Shown piece after piece: positions 53,021-61,636 of a stretch of 64,000 nt of DNA. Each line of letters opens with the position of its first letter. The first letter of the stretch is position 1. The notes under the pieces were generated by a model. The model saw only the letters and a list, made by a program, of their open reading frames with translations. It ran no database searches and was not told the origin of the DNA. The stretch spans positions 2,480,001 through 2,544,000 of the forward strand of contig NZ_CP017689.1 of assembly GCF_001831495.1 (NCBI RefSeq), written 5' to 3'. Position numbers and translations under genes: made by a program. Source of the DNA: Thalassotalea crassostreae (GTDB lineage Bacteria; Pseudomonadota; Gammaproteobacteria; Enterobacterales; Alteromonadaceae).

Positions 53021-55191
53021 TTAAAAATTCGATCGCTTTGAATAGCACACATTAAGTCAGATATTGTAAAACCATTTGGGAATAAGCTCTTCATCGATTC
53101 TCTGGCTAGCTTTTCACCTGTTAACGAGGCTTCTTTGACAACATATTGTGGGTCATCCCACAAAGCTATCAGTGTCTCTTCAAGAGATGTAATTAAATGC
53201 CCGCTATTGGAATGACGCTCAGCGCTTAAAGACGTACCGACAATTAGCCCTGTCACATTTCCAACTGCAATCGAATTAATATCAGGCAGCTTTAATTGTT
53301 TACAAAATTCAACATTAGATTGTATCAAATCCTGCACTGCAGCAACCTTTCTACTTATTTGAGAATCTGCTTTTCGTAATCCATTTACTTTGTGCAGCCA
53401 TTGCTCTTTTCGAGAGTTTCTTATAAACGAAGACTTCACTTCGATAACCAGAACACTATCACCTAGCGCACAAATTAAATCTATTTCCCCAGGGTCAGTG
53501 TCGTCAACTTTAGGCGGGTGATAACCAACAAGTACCGTGACGCCTTTCGCCCGAAATGCCCTAGAAAGGTTTTCTTCGATCCGAGAGGTTTCCGATTTAA
53601 CATCAGCCCTTCTTGCACCGATGCGTCGAAGGTTGTTTACAGCTGCTGTAGTGTTATTTTGAAAAGCACCAACCCATGGCATTTGTATAATCATACTACC
53701 GACATTCAGCAATGGCCGCTCATTAAATAACGGCATTAACGCACCATTATTTTCGTTAAGTGTATTGGCTGTTTGAGCAAGGTTGTGCTGCCAAAAATCC
53801 ACCACCGCTTTGGCAACTGCCCTATTACCATTTGAGTATTTATCATTAACCGTCCAATCCATGAACCGGTTAATTTTATCTTTCTTTTTTGAAAATGTAA
53901 CAGGAAAACGATTCTCACCTAACGACAATAATCCTTCTAGCATAAAGCTTGATAGAGCTTCCTGAACAGAGCTACAGGCTGTTAGATTTGACTTATATCG
54001 CTCAATAAATTCTTTTTGATAAAACGCACTGGTTAAATTCATCGCGAGCAGTGCATCAAATACGTTTACGTGAATGTTATTGTCGGTTTTAATCGTCTCA
54101 ATACCATATAGTGATGATAACTGAAGTTCACTTACCATCGTCATCAAAACTGCAATCTGATTTTCTTCATGATTCTCAGGAGTTCCAATAAGCTTTCCGG
54201 CATATTTAGATTGCTCAAAAACATCTAACGCTTTTAATTGCCAATAAGTATTGAGCATGGATTGCTTTTTCTCGAGACAAATATCGCGTTGCCTACCCGA
54301 GCCTTCTTTTCGATATGCCCGACCATCGTCAACATAAAACTCTGCGTCGTCGTTATAACAAAACTCTTCAACAATCGATTGCGTAAAATTAACCAATACC
54401 GATTGCGCGATCATAGCTTGGCTCACAGCTTGGTAGTCGTTAAGACAATCCGCATTTGGCTGTGCTATCAAATCACTCATAAACACTTTTTTAGCGCATA
54501 AAGCAACGTCACGCTCCGTCATTTGCAAGCGTTGTTGTTGATTGTCGATAAGGTTATGTTTTAGTAGTTCATTAATCACGTGCCAGTAGTGGACCAACTC
54601 ATGTGGCTTAGAGTCCACTGTAGGTAATATCGTCTCAAAAATATAGCGTGCGCAATACATCAAAAGCTCAACACACGACAGGTTCGCAATTTGATGTTGT
54701 GCTTGTTTGGCTCTTTCGTCAGCCACTTGGAATTCGTTGTTTATCGCGGTAAACACGTTTAAAAACGATGTTATTTCATCACTTGGTGTATTCAATTTTT
54801 CGCATAATGGTATCGTAGTAAATTGTTTATCTGTCACGATTTCACTATAACGAATGGCGTTTATCAAGGTGTGAGCTGATCGGTTGGCAATATCTAAAAT
54901 TATCGGGTTATCGATTGGCAATCCAACATAAAAATACTGAGATAATGCGATGGTAAATGACGGATGCTTGAGCACCTCATCTGACACATCAAATAAGAAT
55001 GGGCTTTGCCAAAAGTCTTCAGTTTTCTCTTGCTTCGACGCTTTACCTAGATACTTACCGTCTAGAAACTGTTCGATGGTGTAGAGTGCTGCTTGGCAAA
55101 TAGAGTCGTTATTAGCACGAGCGCTAAATACGGATTGGTAATATGCTTGTGGCGTTGCAATGGCTTTAGATAAATCTGCGTTAATATCCAT
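53017..55191 (-). CDS. Large protein with C-terminal PD-(D/E)XK nuclease domain
   Basis: A 724-aa protein. Residues 1-500 are mostly helical and unrecognised. The C-terminal part carries a nuclease-like core: SRIEENLSRAFRAKGVTVLV, then Asp571 in PGEIDLICALGDS and Glu584-Val-Lys586 in VLVIEVKSSF, a PD-(D/E)XK motif of the kind in restriction enzymes and NERD-type proteins. It is convergent with the recombinase module (4-nt overlap of coding ends), has its own promoter side at 55192, and is not preceded by a methylase. It could be a defence nuclease or part of the element's DNA processing. Confidence 0.75.
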   Translation of the reverse strand: MDINADLSKAIATPQAYYQSVFSARANNDSICQAALYTIEQFLDGKYLGKASKQEKTEDFWQSPFLFDVSDEVLKHPSFTIALSQYFYVGLPIDNPIILDIANRSAHTLINAIRYSEIVTDKQFTTIPLCEKLNTPSDEITSFLNVFTAINNEFQVADERAKQAQHQIANLSCVELLMYCARYIFETILPTVDSKPHELVHYWHVINELLKHNLIDNQQQRLQMTERDVALCAKKVFMSDLIAQPNADCLNDYQAVSQAMIAQSVLVNFTQSIVEEFCYNDDAEFYVDDGRAYRKEGSGRQRDICLEKKQSMLNTYWQLKALDVFEQSKYAGKLIGTPENHEENQIAVLMTMVSELQLSSLYGIETIKTDNNIHVNVFDALLAMNLTSAFYQKEFIERYKSNLTACSSVQEALSSFMLEGLLSLGENRFPVTFSKKKDKINRFMDWTVNDKYSNGNRAVAKAVVDFWQHNLAQTANTLNENNGALMPLFNERPLLNVGSMIIQMPWVGAFQNNTTAAVNNLRRIGARRADVKSETSRIEENLSRAFRAKGVTVLVGYHPPKVDDTDPGEIDLICALGDSVLVIEVKSSFIRNSRKEQWLHKVNGLRKADSQISRKVAAVQDLIQSNVEFCKQLKLPDINSIAVGNVTGLIVGTSLSAERHSNSGHLITSLEETLIALWDDPQYVVKEASLTGEKLARESMKSLFPNGFTISDLMCAIQSDRIFN

Positions 55192-55797
55192 ATCTAAACG
55201 AATCCATGTCTCAGTGTGTGCTCCTACAATCGTTCTGTGAATCAGCCTTTGAAGACCGAAAGTACGTTAACCGAACAATCTCAATTTAAATAAATCCTAC
55301 CATACTTTATTTAAATTGATATGCCATTACATTCTTTTAATTGCTGCCTACCAAACAAAAGAGAACATAGCATTCGCAAGCAAAAATAAAACAGACTGTA
55401 TCGTCGATCGATGTTGCAGGCATTTGTGATATGAGCGCTGCCACATACCACTGTATGACAATGCATTAGCTATCGGTAATTAGGGTTTTCATGGCGAGCT
55501 TAGACAAATAAAAAAAATTTTTTAAAATTTAATTCATTTGCACATATTTAAAAAAAAGTACGCATATATGTATCTTATGGGCCAAAGAAAATGTTGTAGG
55601 TTAATTAAAATGCACTATTAATTAAACAGCGATTACCGCTCAACACTCTTTCAAACATAGGATTAACCTACACGCTTGATACTGTTCAAAGTATGAAGCC
55701 TCCACGTTAACTCACATCCCAAATGCGTATTTTTTCGCCACTATTCGTATTATGAAATAAGGACGTTGTTTTTTAATACCACAATAGAGGAACGCTT
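55192..55797. other. 606-bp divergent gap between nuclease and integrase genes
   Basis: AT-rich with no credible gene. It should hold the promoters of both divergent genes. Small palindromes such as GCATATATG (55563) occur, but no clear attachment site or operator could be identified by eye. Confidence 0.45.
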
Positions 55798-57030
55798 ATG
55801 GCACATTTACGCTACCCAAAACGCGGCTGTATCCAAATGGATATTCACATTTACGGTCACCGCTTTCGCGAAACCACCGGCTTGCCAAACACGCCAGCTA
55901 ATGTGGTGAAAGCGAAAAAGATGCTCAAACAAATTAACGCCGAAGTCGCCCTTGGCACGTTTGAGTACCGAAAATACTTTCCAAGCAGCAAGAAAAACAG
56001 CCTATTCCAACAATTAAAGCGCGAGAAACTGCAAGGCTCGGCCAACGTATTTTTTGATGAGTTTATGAAAGAGTATGTTGAGCGCAATGAGCACCAATGG
56101 CGTGATACCTATACGCGTTGTTTAAATGGCACGTTAGACTTATATGTCCTACCATTTTTCAAAGACTATAAAGTCGATGAAATTACCCTTGCCCATGCTC
56201 AGCGTTTTCGCACACACCTTTGTGAGTTAACCAAAAAAGATGGTTCAAGAAAGCTATCGAATAAACGCATCAATGCCATTATGGTGCCTGTCATTTCAGT
56301 CATGCACATGGCCGCGGCTGAGTTAGACATTCCTTACCCGTTTGAACGATTAAAAGCACTCAGAGAAGAGCCAAGCGATCCGGCGCCGTTAAACCAACGT
56401 GAGGTAAATTTGTTTTTAGACACCGTCGACACCAAGTGGCGCGATTATTACACCTTGCGTTTTCACACTGGCATGCGCAGCTGTGAAGTGCATGGCTTAA
56501 AATTGGACTGTGTTGATTTTGAGCATCGTCGCATTATGGTGCGCCGTAATTTTGTGACAGAGCTTACCGACGTCAAAACACCGAAATCTCGCCGTGATAT
56601 TCATATGACGCCAACGGTGTATCATGCTTTGAAAAGCGCCGTTGCCAATATGCCCGACAAAGAAAAGCAACGTCAGGGCTTTATCTTCACCAAGAAGTCC
56701 GGCAAACCACTGACCACGCATTTTGTCGCGCGCAGTATTTGGTACCCAACATTAAAAAAGGCTGGCCTTGAAAAGCGCAAACCATACCAAACACGTCATA
56801 CCGCCGCCGTATTGCATTTAGCAGCACATGAAAATCCGCTTTATGTGTCACGCCTACTTGGCCATTCAGGTACTCGCATGCTATATGATGTGTACGCACC
56901 ATTTGTACACAACATCAGTCAGTACGATGGCAGCGCCTTTGATAAAATGATGAACCAACCTGCTATTCATCGACGAGCAGCAAACGATGTGATCCCATTT
57001 GCACCGCCAAAGAAAAGACATAAAGGCTAG
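55798..57030 (+). CDS. Phage-type tyrosine integrase (DUF3596-like arm domain)
   Basis: A 410-aa integrase. The N-terminus (RYPKRGCIQMDIHIYGHRFR, ETTGLPNTPAN) is the arm-binding domain of the DUF3596 group, followed by a core-binding domain and the catalytic domain. That domain has Arg227 (HTGMRSCEVHGL), Lys in VKTPKSRRDI, Arg333 in YQTRHTAAV (Tyr in place of the first His, as is usual in this group), His356 (LLGHSG) and Tyr366 (YDVYAPF). All key residues are present. It is the conventional integrase of the island and is separate from the four-gene recombinase module. Confidence 0.92.
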   Translation: MAHLRYPKRGCIQMDIHIYGHRFRETTGLPNTPANVVKAKKMLKQINAEVALGTFEYRKYFPSSKKNSLFQQLKREKLQGSANVFFDEFMKEYVERNEHQWRDTYTRCLNGTLDLYVLPFFKDYKVDEITLAHAQRFRTHLCELTKKDGSRKLSNKRINAIMVPVISVMHMAAAELDIPYPFERLKALREEPSDPAPLNQREVNLFLDTVDTKWRDYYTLRFHTGMRSCEVHGLKLDCVDFEHRRIMVRRNFVTELTDVKTPKSRRDIHMTPTVYHALKSAVANMPDKEKQRQGFIFTKKSGKPLTTHFVARSIWYPTLKKAGLEKRKPYQTRHTAAVLHLAAHENPLYVSRLLGHSGTRMLYDVYAPFVHNISQYDGSAFDKMMNQPAIHRRAANDVIPFAPPKKRHKG

Positions 57031-57068
57031 ACATCAATCGATACCTTAACCTTTACATTCAAACTGTG

Positions 57069-57095
57069 CGGCCACAACCTAAAGCGTTGTGGCCG
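57069..57095 (+). terminator. Terminator after the integrase
   Basis: CGGCCACAAC and GTTGTGGCCG form a perfect 10-bp stem with a 7-nt loop, followed by TTTAT, 39 bp after the integrase stop. Confidence 0.85.
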
Positions 57096-57240
57096 TTTAT
57101 CGTTTACTCTTGATTTATAGCCGAATTCAATTTTTAAAAGAGCTGCGCAAGCTAGATTAAAACCCTAGTAAACTTGAAAACACAAACTTAGAGGTATAAA
57201 GTAGATAGTGCTTAAGATATGTGCGTTTTCGCAAACAACT

Positions 57241-57267
57241 AAAACCGACCACCAGTCGGTTTTTTTG
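57241..57267 (+). terminator. Hairpin with T run
   Basis: AAAACCGAC and GTCGGTTTT pair round CACCA, followed by further T residues. It lies about 200 bp after the integrase without a gene directly before it, so it may terminate a small unannotated transcript or be part of the attachment region. Between 57031 and 57537 I see only this and two other hairpins. Confidence 0.6.
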
Positions 57268-57482
57268 TGCCTTAATTTTATCAGCCCTCTCTACACTATC
57301 CTAAACCATAAACCCCAAGTCACTTTGGATATACTCCTTTATGAACCTCACCCAAAAAATTAATTTCACTTTTTTTCCCACTTTTTCCCATTTCGTCCGC
57401 ATATATACACATATTGGGTAAATTCGTCTTAAATTTAATGGATCACAAATAGTGTTACGCAGTACCAGTCCATATAATGACA

Positions 57483-57508
57483 AAGGCTCGCCATTACTGG
57501 AGAGCCTT
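57483..57508 (-). terminator. Hairpin after the 176-aa gene
   Basis: AAGGCTC and GAGCCTT pair round a 12-nt loop, 30 bp beyond the stop codon of the gene at 57538. The T run is weak. Confidence 0.5.
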
Positions 57509-57537
57509 GATTGTGATATGTGTTAGCAGTTAAACAA

Positions 57538-58068
57538 TTAATGCATGTCTACATCAATGATTTGACCTTCAATATCCTTCATATAGAACCAACGAACGCC
57601 AACCACATCGCCAATGGTCGATTGGATTTCAACGGCCTTAACCACACCATTTATGTAGCAGCAATCGCTGATATAGAATAAGTGGTTTTCATCTTTTATA
57701 CGTACAAAAGATTTATTATACGCTTTAGTGTTTAGCACAGGTCGTTCATCTATTGTTAACGTACAAGGCTGTTTATCAAAAAGCACATGCATCCAAATTT
57801 GATAGCGTAACTCATTATTAAGTACTAACGCATCGCAGATCCATAAAAACTGTAATTTTTGATAGTCTGAAAGCTCTATCCCTAATTTCAGTTTAAAGCC
57901 CAGCATCATCGACAACTTAGAGACTTTAAATAAAAAGGCATCTTTATTGCCGTCAACTTCAACGAACATTGTCATGTCGCCTTTGTGAGCATCGAGTGTG
58001 CTTAAAGTCCAAGTTGTGCTTTGGATGTGTTTTACTGCGTCTTCGTTAATGTGATTATGATTAATCAT
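57538..58068 (-). CDS. Protein of unknown function (island)
   Basis: A 176-aa cytosolic protein with no signal peptide and no family I recognise. It has strand-rich pieces (MTMFVEVDGNKDAFLFKVSK; VVKAVEIQSTIGDVVGVRWF) and a helical centre (LSDYQKLQFLWICDALVLNN). The start is chosen because AGGAGCC lies about 8 nt upstream. It shares direction with the sigma-like gene, but a terminator and 400 bp separate them. Confidence 0.6.
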   Translation of the reverse strand: MINHNHINEDAVKHIQSTTWTLSTLDAHKGDMTMFVEVDGNKDAFLFKVSKLSMMLGFKLKLGIELSDYQKLQFLWICDALVLNNELRYQIWMHVLFDKQPCTLTIDERPVLNTKAYNKSFVRIKDENHLFYISDCCYINGVVKAVEIQSTIGDVVGVRWFYMKDIEGQIIDVDMH

Positions 58069-58453
58069 GTCAATGGCTCCTATAGTTATTTGACATGTTC
58101 ATCATCTAATAGATTTTTTGGGCGACAAATTTGCGTCACAAATTCAGCCCAATTTTCAAATAAGCCAAGATCAAAATAAGAATGCACTAACGATTAGCAA
58201 ACAGTTAAAACAGCAAAGAAAATCAGAAAAGTAATAAAAACTAATCCGTTATAACAAATAAATCTAAAAAATACGCAAATTGTTTGCCACAAACACTTTG
58301 CTAGAACACATATATTAAGGTTGACCTAAATTTTTGGTGTCACGCGTGTCAAAAAATCAGCGTTAAAAAACAGTAGCAGTCAGATAAGAAACGAAATGAT
58401 ATACAGATGACGGAAGCAGAAGATAAGAAGTAAAGATACAAATAACAAAAAAG
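58069..58453. other. 385-bp gap without a gene
   Basis: AT-rich and purine-rich sequence between the 176-aa gene and the terminator of the sigma-like gene. A TGTCACGCGTGTCA near-palindrome at about 58337-58351 is the only notable piece and could be an operator. Confidence 0.4.
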
Positions 58454-58508
58454 TAAACGCCTAGTAAGTATCGGATCAAAAATTCATCCGGTATTTACTA
58501 GGCGTTTA
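58454..58508 (-). terminator. Long terminator hairpin of the sigma-like gene
   Basis: TAAACGCCTAGTAA with inner CGGAT pairs with ATCCG and TTTACTAGGCGTTTA, giving a stem of about 20 bp. It begins 6 bp after the stop codon of the sigma-like gene. Confidence 0.85.
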
Positions 58509-58513
58509 AAGAA

Positions 58514-59092
58514 TCAAGCGCATTGCTTTATGATTTCATCATTAATGCCTCTGATTATTTTTAGGCAATGGTTACGCTTTATTCCGTATTTCTTATTTAG
58601 GCATTGATGGTCAATATAGCCATTGGTAAATTTTTCATACCAAATAGTGCGGTCGCGTTTTGATTTCAACGCAAGAACGCCCTGCACTTTTTTAATCACA
58701 AAGCATGGCACATCAAGTTCATCCGACTCTAATACATCATTAAAGTCTTCAAGTACTTCGTAAGGTAAATGTTTACGTTCAAGACGCGCGAAGTCTTTTA
58801 ATCGCCATGTTACTTTTTGAAGGCAATAGTTAACAAAGCCACCAGGGGTAAAACGATTTACATTGTAACTTGCTATAGCTTGAATGAAATGAAGTTTGGC
58901 TTCTTGCTCAAAGTCGGCAAGTTCGCAGCTAACTGAGTTTCGATTTTGGCGAAATGACTGATTAACCACTTTCATAATACTTAGATGACATTCACGTACC
59001 AAAACATCAATGGCTTCACGATTTCCTAATTGCGCAGACATAACAAGTTCAAGGGTTAATTTAGATGGTGACTGTTGAGTATCTTTTTTCAT
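58514..59092 (-). CDS. Sigma-70-like (ECF-type) factor, divergent
   Basis: A 192-aa protein. Residues 20-120 fit sigma region 2 (LVRECHLSIMKVVNQSFRQN, ADFEQEAKLHFIQAIASYNV, GGFVNYCLQKVTWRLKDFAR). The C-terminal part (HQCLNKKYGIKRNHCLKIIR) could be a region 4 helix-turn-helix. Sequence identity to classical sigma factors looks low. No anti-sigma gene is adjacent. Such factors on islands often drive the element's own genes or those of a phage. Confidence 0.6.
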   Translation of the reverse strand: MKKDTQQSPSKLTLELVMSAQLGNREAIDVLVRECHLSIMKVVNQSFRQNRNSVSCELADFEQEAKLHFIQAIASYNVNRFTPGGFVNYCLQKVTWRLKDFARLERKHLPYEVLEDFNDVLESDELDVPCFVIKKVQGVLALKSKRDRTIWYEKFTNGYIDHQCLNKKYGIKRNHCLKIIRGINDEIIKQCA

Positions 59093-59157
59093 AATGACTC
59101 CAAAGTTTGTTAGGAGTCATCATCTTCTTATAGAATTTTAGGGCGACAAATTAAACA

Positions 59158-59186
59158 CAAAAAAGCTCGTTTGGAAGACGAGCTTT
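59158..59186 (-). terminator. Terminator of the DUF2971 pair
   Basis: AAAGCTCGT and ACGAGCTTT pair round TTGGAAG, with a run of T on the minus strand. It lies about 100 bp after the 99-aa gene. Confidence 0.75.
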
Positions 59187-59288
59187 GACGTTTTATTAGT
59201 ATACGAAAGTACACAAACCTTTAGACAGGTTAATTATAGATGAAAAATTAATTGTTTATTGGTAAATAGTAAAGTTTAACTCTACATG

Positions 59289-59588
59289 TCACTCCCATTC
59301 ATCAACAGTTAATGTATCGAAAGTAATTTCGTATGCCTTTAAATTAGATTCAATTAAGAGCTTTAAAGTTTCTGTCCCTTTATGACCATGGTCTGCACAT
59401 GTGTCTATGCCAATACATAAATCAGTTAAGGCTTTAATGTTTATTCTTTCGCCATTTTCATCATAATGGAAAATTTCTTGTACTTGGATTAGGTCCTTTC
59501 CGTCATATATAGTTTCTACATATAAATCATTATAACGCTTCTTACCTTCTATAAGGTTACCTTCAGACTTGGATTTTTTTTCACTCAT
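59289..59588 (-). CDS. Small acidic protein paired with a DUF2971 protein
   Basis: A 99-aa acidic protein, family not recognised (GNLIEGKKRYNDLYVETIYD, then CIGIDTCADHGHKGTETLKL). It follows the DUF2971 gene by 23 bp on the same strand and shares its terminator, so the two form a pair. AGAAGAAAA precedes the ATG. Confidence 0.6.
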   Translation of the reverse strand: MSEKKSKSEGNLIEGKKRYNDLYVETIYDGKDLIQVQEIFHYDENGERINIKALTDLCIGIDTCADHGHKGTETLKLLIESNLKAYEITFDTLTVDEWE

Positions 59589-59611
59589 ATTTTCTTCTAA
59601 ATTTTATATAA

Positions 59612-60451
59612 TTAATAATCAACAACTTCTAGTTCATAAGAACTATCTTTTAATTGAGCCTTTTTTATTAAAACCTTTGGGTTAACATTTTTACAAATGC
59701 TAATAATATTCTGCTGTTCATTTAAAGGCATTTTACAACCAATAACCACTTCTTTAAGTGTGTCTTTGCTATATTGAACCTTTTCATTGGAATCCAAAGA
59801 CAAAAAACGTATTTCTTTTTCGTAGGACCAAGAAGTCGATTTAGTAGCAATAGTTTCCGATACTTCATCTACATACTCATAATTTTCACTTCCCATTAAA
59901 ATCCCAGTATCTAAAAACTTACTCAAAGACAATTTATTAGGTTTGTTTTGATATTTTATATTTATTGGTTTTATCGAATGTGGGCTCTTTGAATTTAAGT
60001 CCGTAATTAATTCCTCAGTATCAAACACTAAGCAATAACCTCTTAATCCGTCAGCATAATGTGACCACATTAAGTTTTCTAACAGTGGATCTTCATCTTC
60101 ATTTGATAAAGTTAAACAAAGAACTTTAGAATTATGTACAACCCGAATAAGTTTTTTTAAATCATGCTCGAGAACTGCGTTAACTAATTCTTCAAAATTG
60201 AACTTACCATCTTCAAGCCCTAACTCTAAGAGCATATTCTTAAATTTTTCATTCCCAACTTTCTGTGCGGGATCTTGATGAAAAAAAGGGGTCAACTTTT
60301 TAATTTGATTTTCGGTTAAATCATTTTCAAAAACATACATCCCCTCGAATGGATCATTCATTTTTTCAATATCAGAAAACCATAGAAATTGTTCCTTTAA
60401 TGAAGACAAATTATTATCATTGACCGACCTAAATTTGTAACATCTAGTCAT
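59612..60451 (-). CDS. DUF2971 family protein
   Basis: A 279-aa protein with the DUF2971 blocks: CYKFRSVNDNNLSSLKEQFL then WFSDIEKMNDPFEGM at the start, LMWSHYADGLRGYCLVFD in the middle, SWSYEKEIRFLSL and KEVVIGCKMPLNEQQ near the end. The biochemical role of the family is not established; it is common on mobile islands. It forms a two-gene unit with the small acidic protein downstream and marks the right part of the island, next to the rfb operon terminator. Confidence 0.82.
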   Translation of the reverse strand: MTRCYKFRSVNDNNLSSLKEQFLWFSDIEKMNDPFEGMYVFENDLTENQIKKLTPFFHQDPAQKVGNEKFKNMLLELGLEDGKFNFEELVNAVLEHDLKKLIRVVHNSKVLCLTLSNEDEDPLLENLMWSHYADGLRGYCLVFDTEELITDLNSKSPHSIKPINIKYQNKPNKLSLSKFLDTGILMGSENYEYVDEVSETIATKSTSWSYEKEIRFLSLDSNEKVQYSKDTLKEVVIGCKMPLNEQQNIISICKNVNPKVLIKKAQLKDSSYELEVVDY

Positions 60452-60470
60452 TTTACTACTCTTATAAACT

Positions 60471-60502
60471 AAAAAGCTCCGATAACATATTCAGAGCTTT
60501 TT
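60471..60502. terminator. Terminator of the rfb operon and island edge
   Basis: AAAAAGCTC and GAGCTTTTT pair round a 14-nt loop. It stands 22 bp after the rfbB stop codon and 20 bp before the DUF2971 start, so rhamnose transcripts should end here rather than run into the island. Confidence 0.8.
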
Positions 60503-60523
60503 ATTGTGAATTATTTATTCTTA

Positions 60524-61621
60524 TTAACTATACTGCTTCTCTACCCAGTCCTGATAAGAACCGTCCATCACAGCTTGCCACCACTCTTCATTCTCTAGGT
60601 ACCATTTTACTGTTTTAGCAATACCTGTTTCAAATGATTCTCTAGGTTTATAACCTAGTTCATTTTGAGTTTTCGTTGCATCAATTGCATAGCGTCTATC
60701 ATGACCTGGTCTATCTTTTACATAAGTAATTAAAGACTTTGTATCACCAGCGATTGCCGCTTTTGCGTCAGCAAATTTTCCCGCAAGTGATTCGTTGTTA
60801 GCAAACTCGTTTTCAACAAGCTTACAAACTTCTTTTACAATATTAATGTTAGCCCACTCATTGTGACCACCAATATTATAGTTCTCACCTACTTGGCCTT
60901 TTTGTAATACTAAATCAATACCGTAAGCATGATCTTCTACATATAACCAATCACGTATTTGCATACCATCACCATATATAGGTAATTCTTTATTATGCAA
61001 TATGTTAGTAATAACTAAAGGAATAAGCTTTTCAGGGAAATGATAAGGACCATAGTTATTTGAACAGTTACTGGTAGTAACGTTTAACCCAAATGTATGA
61101 TGATATGCTCTTGCTAAATGATCACTCGCTGCCTTACTTGCCGAATAAGGCGAGTTAGGTGCATAAGCGGTGTCTTCTGTAAAAGCTGGGTCATCAGCAG
61201 ATAGTGTGCCGTATACTTCATCGGTAGATACATGATGGAAGCGATGCTCAAGCACCTCAGGGCCATCTAGCCACACTTTCTTTGCTGCTTTAAGTAACGA
61301 ATAGGTACCAATGATATTCGTTTCAATAAAGGCATCTGGTCCTGTTATTGAACGGTCAACATGAGACTCAGCAGCAAAATGCACTAAAGTATCAATACTA
61401 TGTTCAACTAATAATTTCTCAACAAGTTCTTGATCGCAGATATCACCTTTTACAAAAGCTAAGTTATCATTGCTTTCAACAGGCTTTAAGTTGGCAATAT
61501 TACCCGCATAAGTTAATGCATCTAATACCACTACTTTATCATTTGGGTAATTGGCTAACCAATAATGTACAAAGTTAGCACCAATAAAGCCGGCACCACC
61601 GGTTACTAATAATTTTTTCAT
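60524..61621 (-). CDS. rfbB: dTDP-glucose 4,6-dehydratase
   Basis: A 365-aa SDR enzyme, second step of dTDP-L-rhamnose synthesis. LLVTGGAGFIGANFVHYWLA is the NAD site, HFAAESHVDRSI and HVSTDEVYG carry the family residues, and YSASKAASDHL supplies the catalytic YxxxK. CSNNYGPYHFPEKLIPLVI is typical of RfbB/RmlB. It is the last gene of the rfbA-rfbC-rfbD-rfbB order on the minus strand, 15 bp after rfbD. Confidence 0.96.
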   Translation of the reverse strand: MKKLLVTGGAGFIGANFVHYWLANYPNDKVVVLDALTYAGNIANLKPVESNDNLAFVKGDICDQELVEKLLVEHSIDTLVHFAAESHVDRSITGPDAFIETNIIGTYSLLKAAKKVWLDGPEVLEHRFHHVSTDEVYGTLSADDPAFTEDTAYAPNSPYSASKAASDHLARAYHHTFGLNVTTSNCSNNYGPYHFPEKLIPLVITNILHNKELPIYGDGMQIRDWLYVEDHAYGIDLVLQKGQVGENYNIGGHNEWANINIVKEVCKLVENEFANNESLAGKFADAKAAIAGDTKSLITYVKDRPGHDRRYAIDATKTQNELGYKPRESFETGIAKTVKWYLENEEWWQAVMDGSYQDWVEKQYS

Positions 61622-61636
61622 AATTTAATCTTTTAA

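Noticed and set aside
57031..57537. tRNA or attachment site next to the integrase
   Set aside because: Only terminator-like hairpins are seen; no cloverleaf and no matching direct repeat at the other island side could be found by eye.
42730..60451. Prophage
   Set aside because: There are no capsid, tail, terminase or lysis genes; integrase, nucleases and defence genes alone indicate an island.
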